From CAWUKT01 sp963923035 (GTDB taxonomy: Bacteria; Bacteroidota; Bacteroidia; J057; JADKCL01): a DNA stretch of 64,000 nucleotides. Positions within the stretch are counted from its first letter, which is position 1, and every line of letters starts with the position of its first letter. Below the pieces are notes generated by a model, which was not told the origin of the DNA, searched no databases, and saw nothing but the letters and a program-made list of their open reading frames with translations. Where the stretch lies: assembly GCA_963923035.1 (NCBI GenBank), contig CAWUKT010000004.1, positions 62,001 to 126,000 of the forward strand. Direction: 5' to 3'. A program made the translations under genes and the position numbers. This document shows positions 61,640 through 64,000 of this stretch, in pieces.

Positions 61640-61967
61640 CCCATTTTTGCCCCAAATACCAACTCTTCGGGAAATCCCTGATCACCAAATAGGGAAATCC
61701 CCCAGATCAGCCCCTCGTTTTCCCTCATTCTACAATATGAATCCTTTCCCCCTCGCGGATGGCCGGTGGCCGTCCTAATTTGGAGGCGTATTCAAACCCC
61801 ACCACCATGCGCCCGATCATCTCCATACGTCCACCTTAAATCCGACTCCCTTTGATCCGGACCCAACCTCCCTCCTTCCTGTAACCTCCGAGTTACCTGC
61901 CCGGCGATCCCGTCTGAGGCCAACCTCCCTTTCCGATTTAATTCTTCCTACTCTAAATATCAGAACC
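61640..61967. other. Intergenic region with a paired GGGAAATCCC repeat
   Basis: 328 bases without a gene. GGGAAATCCC occurs at 61669-61678 and again at 61692-61701, 23 bases apart, each nearly self-complementary. Two helical turns of spacing would suit a dimeric regulator binding twice; a role for the upstream NarL-type protein is a guess. Confidence 0.4.
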
Positions 61968-62792
61968 ATGAACTCCTTTTTCCCGAGGAACAAGTTTTCC
62001 CATGCCTTCTTCTTTCTTTTCCCGATCCCTCAAAATCCATCTAATTCCTTCCTCAAGGGACTTTTTGCCCTCATTTGCCTCCTATTTATTACCGGCACTC
62101 AGGCGATTGGACAAAACTCTGTCCCCCAGCCACTCTCCGAGTATGCCCACTCGATCGAGGCTTCACAGGTCGATCCCCATACCCAGCGGATCACCTTTTC
62201 GTTGGGAACAGCGGAATCGCCCGCCGAGCATGTCCATGGAGTTGAAGTCACGCTATTCGTCCCCGAGGATCAACTCCCGGCCTCCGATCTGCACCTGAAA
62301 ACGGCCTCGTCATGGATGGGAGCCCCTTCAGAGCTGGAAGTCAACCTTACCACCATGGATTCGCTCTCGGGAACGGCGATCCATATAAGTGTCATGCGGC
62401 AGGATGGGATTGGGAAAAATGGATCCGGAATGGTGTTTGAGCTGTTTTGGGAAGGGCGTAACAATGATGTACACCTGACCTCTCCAAGCCTGGGCGGGGG
62501 ATTGGTGATGGTGGAAAACATCGACTTCAAGCGTCGCAATGATTTCAATTCCCCCGATCTTTCCCCTACTTTTTCCCTCTATCCCAACCCGGCAACCGAT
62601 GTGGTCCACCTGAATTGGAGCGGCCCGGGGAGCTGCCAAGCCCAACTTCTCGATCAACGGGGCTCGATTCAACGTCAACTTCACTTTGAGGGGAATGGCA
62701 GCCTTGATCTGCAAGACCTTCCGCCCGCAGTTTATATTCTTCGCCTCCAAACAAGTCAACAGGTGATCCACCGCAACCTGATTGTCCGTTGA
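61968..62792 (+). CDS. Small secreted protein with T9SS sorting domain
   Basis: 274 residues. The signal peptide is preceded by a longer N-terminal stretch (KGLFALICLLFITGTQAIGQ around residues 30-49). The mature part (HVHGVEVTLFVPEDQLPASD, FELFWEGRNNDVHL) looks like a beta-sandwich such as a cohesin-type or similar domain; I cannot name it. The end FSLYPNPATDVVHLNWSG to HRNLIVR is a T9SS type A domain. Confidence 0.78.
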   Translation: MNSFFPRNKFSHAFFFLFPIPQNPSNSFLKGLFALICLLFITGTQAIGQNSVPQPLSEYAHSIEASQVDPHTQRITFSLGTAESPAEHVHGVEVTLFVPEDQLPASDLHLKTASSWMGAPSELEVNLTTMDSLSGTAIHISVMRQDGIGKNGSGMVFELFWEGRNNDVHLTSPSLGGGLVMVENIDFKRRNDFNSPDLSPTFSLYPNPATDVVHLNWSGPGSCQAQLLDQRGSIQRQLHFEGNGSLDLQDLPPAVYILRLQTSQQVIHRNLIVR

Positions 62793-62803
62793 TTTCCGCG
62801 CGC

Positions 62804-64000
62804 TCAGGCCCGAATTCGTTGGAGGAGCCAAAGTTTTCCCGCACTGAATGAAAGGCCTTCGATCTCCGCTTTCAATTCCTGAAGGCGGAGTTTTTCGTGT
62901 CTTGGAATGGTCAGCGCCTTTCGGAACAGGCGCATGAAAGTCATGTAGGTCTTGCGGTGCGTCTCGGAAACTTTCTGACCTCGGCTGATGAACATGCGGA
63001 AGGAATGCAAAAGCGATTCCATCCCCAGCGTATCCCCCGTTTCATAGAAGGCCATCAGCAGGTAGGCCCGGGCGTCGGTGGCGTAGAAAATGTCCCTCGC
63101 GGTGGGCAGAACGCGGTGGAAATGCCGGATGGCGCCCTCAAAATTCCCCTGGTAGAATTGCTCAACTCCGAGATTGTAGTCCATGGTCGTCTCCAATGCT
63201 TCCCCCGTCACCCGCAACAAGGCGGGCACCTGGTCCATGAATTCGTCCAACCAGTCGAATTTTCCCAATCGCGCCGCGATGAACACAATGTTCTTCACGT
63301 GCCAGGGAACCAGTCCGCCGTCTTTTCCGATGGCGTAGACCTGAATCATGGCCTCGTAGAGATGGAACAATCGCTCCAACAAATCGCGGTCGTCCAGCTG
63401 CTTTTGACGGCTGAAATTGTTGATGGTGCCGGTAAAAATATCGTACATCTCCTGGGCATCGTAGCCGCTGGTGGCGTGGATGGTCAACTCCTGGAGGCGA
63501 TCGAGGTATTCCGGATCGCTGTCCTTGGAAATGGTCTGGTTGAGGAGGAAATAAATCTCGAGAAATGGCTGCTGCTGGACGAATTCATAGGGCAACTCCT
63601 CGACTACCCGCGTACACCAAATGCCCTCCGATTTGTGCCCCAGGATTCGGGCCCGGTTCGCGTCGATGAAGGCAAACTTCAATACGTTGGCCAGGATATA
63701 GGCGTCCAGCGCATTCAAAACGGGCACCAGGCTGTTGTTGGTGGTGCGGCCCTGGTGGAGATGGGCATGGGAAAGCTGCAATGCGGCCAGTTGCAAGCGG
63801 TGGAGATAGGTCTCCTGGGGGCCGCCTACTTGCGGGTCCATGCCCGTCTCGGCCTTCCGAAAATACTGGTCGATATAGGATTCCTCGCCCATGCGGATGA
63901 GTTCCTCGACCTGCCGAATCTGGTGGTTCTGCTTGTCCCCCTGCCAGTTGCGGAAAGCGAGGTACTCCATGAACAAAGCCAACAGGCGCGACTTCACCTT
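62804..64000 (-). CDS. Unidentified helical-repeat protein, C-terminal part (cut by window edge)
   Basis: About 398 codons open to the window edge on the minus strand. The sequence is rich in Leu, Gln and charged residues with TPR-like text (NLGVEQFYQGNFEGAIRHFH and ARAYLLMAFYETGDTLGMES near the C-terminal third), so a helical scaffold is likely. I do not recognise the family. The first in-frame start codon in the window is a GTG at 63998, but the gene probably begins outside. It converges with the T9SS gene at 61968. Confidence 0.75.
   Translation of the reverse strand, partial: KVKSRLLALFMEYLAFRNWQGDKQNHQIRQVEELIRMGEESYIDQYFRKAETGMDPQVGGPQETYLHRLQLAALQLSHAHLHQGRTTNNSLVPVLNALDAYILANVLKFAFIDANRARILGHKSEGIWCTRVVEELPYEFVQQQPFLEIYFLLNQTISKDSDPEYLDRLQELTIHATSGYDAQEMYDIFTGTINNFSRQKQLDDRDLLERLFHLYEAMIQVYAIGKDGGLVPWHVKNIVFIAARLGKFDWLDEFMDQVPALLRVTGEALETTMDYNLGVEQFYQGNFEGAIRHFHRVLPTARDIFYATDARAYLLMAFYETGDTLGMESLLHSFRMFISRGQKVSETHRKTYMTFMRLFRKALTIPRHEKLRLQELKAEIEGLSFSAGKLWLLQRIRA

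Overview
The window looks like chromosomal DNA from a member of the Bacteroidota, with a Saprospiria/Lewinella-like lineage as my best guess (inference only). The reasons are several secreted proteins ending in type IX secretion (T9SS) C-terminal domains, LytTR/LytS-type and 7TMR-DISM two-component systems, a TPR-HTH regulator, and promoter-like TAnnTTTG boxes rather than sigma70 boxes. Composition is moderately GC-rich. I saw no rRNA, tRNA, CRISPR array, insertion sequence or integrase.

Region 1 (1-1535) holds the start of a Crp/Fnr-type regulator and a frameshifted Hsp70-like gene, both on the minus strand. Region 2 (about 1700-33195) is the centrepiece: a plus-strand biosynthetic locus of about 31 kb. 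It is built from two related modules, each introduced by the same promoter/leader block. Module A (2001-10783) is acyl-CoA ligase, ThDP enzyme, KASIII-like protein, MIO ammonia-lyase, O-methyltransferase, SDR, SDR. Module B (12449-33195) is acyl-CoA ligase, ThDP, KASIII, KASIII, ThDP, KASIII (nonsense mutation), ThDP, KASIII, a ThDP-KASIII fusion, MIO lyase, two O-methyltransferases and two P450s. A cysteine-free HxlR-type regulator (11771-12151) sits between the modules. In total there are five ThDP and six KASIII-like units, with no acyl carrier protein, acyltransferase or ketosynthase/chain-length-factor pair.

My working model (inference) is as follows. The MIO enzymes make aryl-acrylic acids from aromatic amino acids and the ligases activate them as CoA thioesters. 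Each ThDP enzyme makes an acyl-anion equivalent from a 2-oxo acid, and a KASIII-like partner supplies or receives an acyl group through its conserved Cys. SDRs, methyltransferases and P450s then tailor an acyloin- or diketone-type aryl product. The KASIII-like proteins lack the usual catalytic His in the HQAN position, which argues against ordinary decarboxylative malonyl condensation.

Region 3 (33346-44137) carries secreted T9SS cargo (an M43 metalloprotease, an LVIVD-repeat protein, an FG-GAP protein), a cupin, two unusual non-coding hairpin-repeat stretches, and a LytS/LytTR-type sensor-regulator pair. Region 4 (44406-51065) is a patch of small regulators and enzymes: two GNATs, three AraC regulators, an alpha/beta hydrolase, an SDR and two VOC proteins. 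Region 5 (51312-64000) has a large G8-domain secreted protein, a TPR-HTH regulator, two further T9SS cargo proteins, a divergently transcribed histidine kinase/NarL-type regulator pair, and an unidentified partial gene at the right edge.
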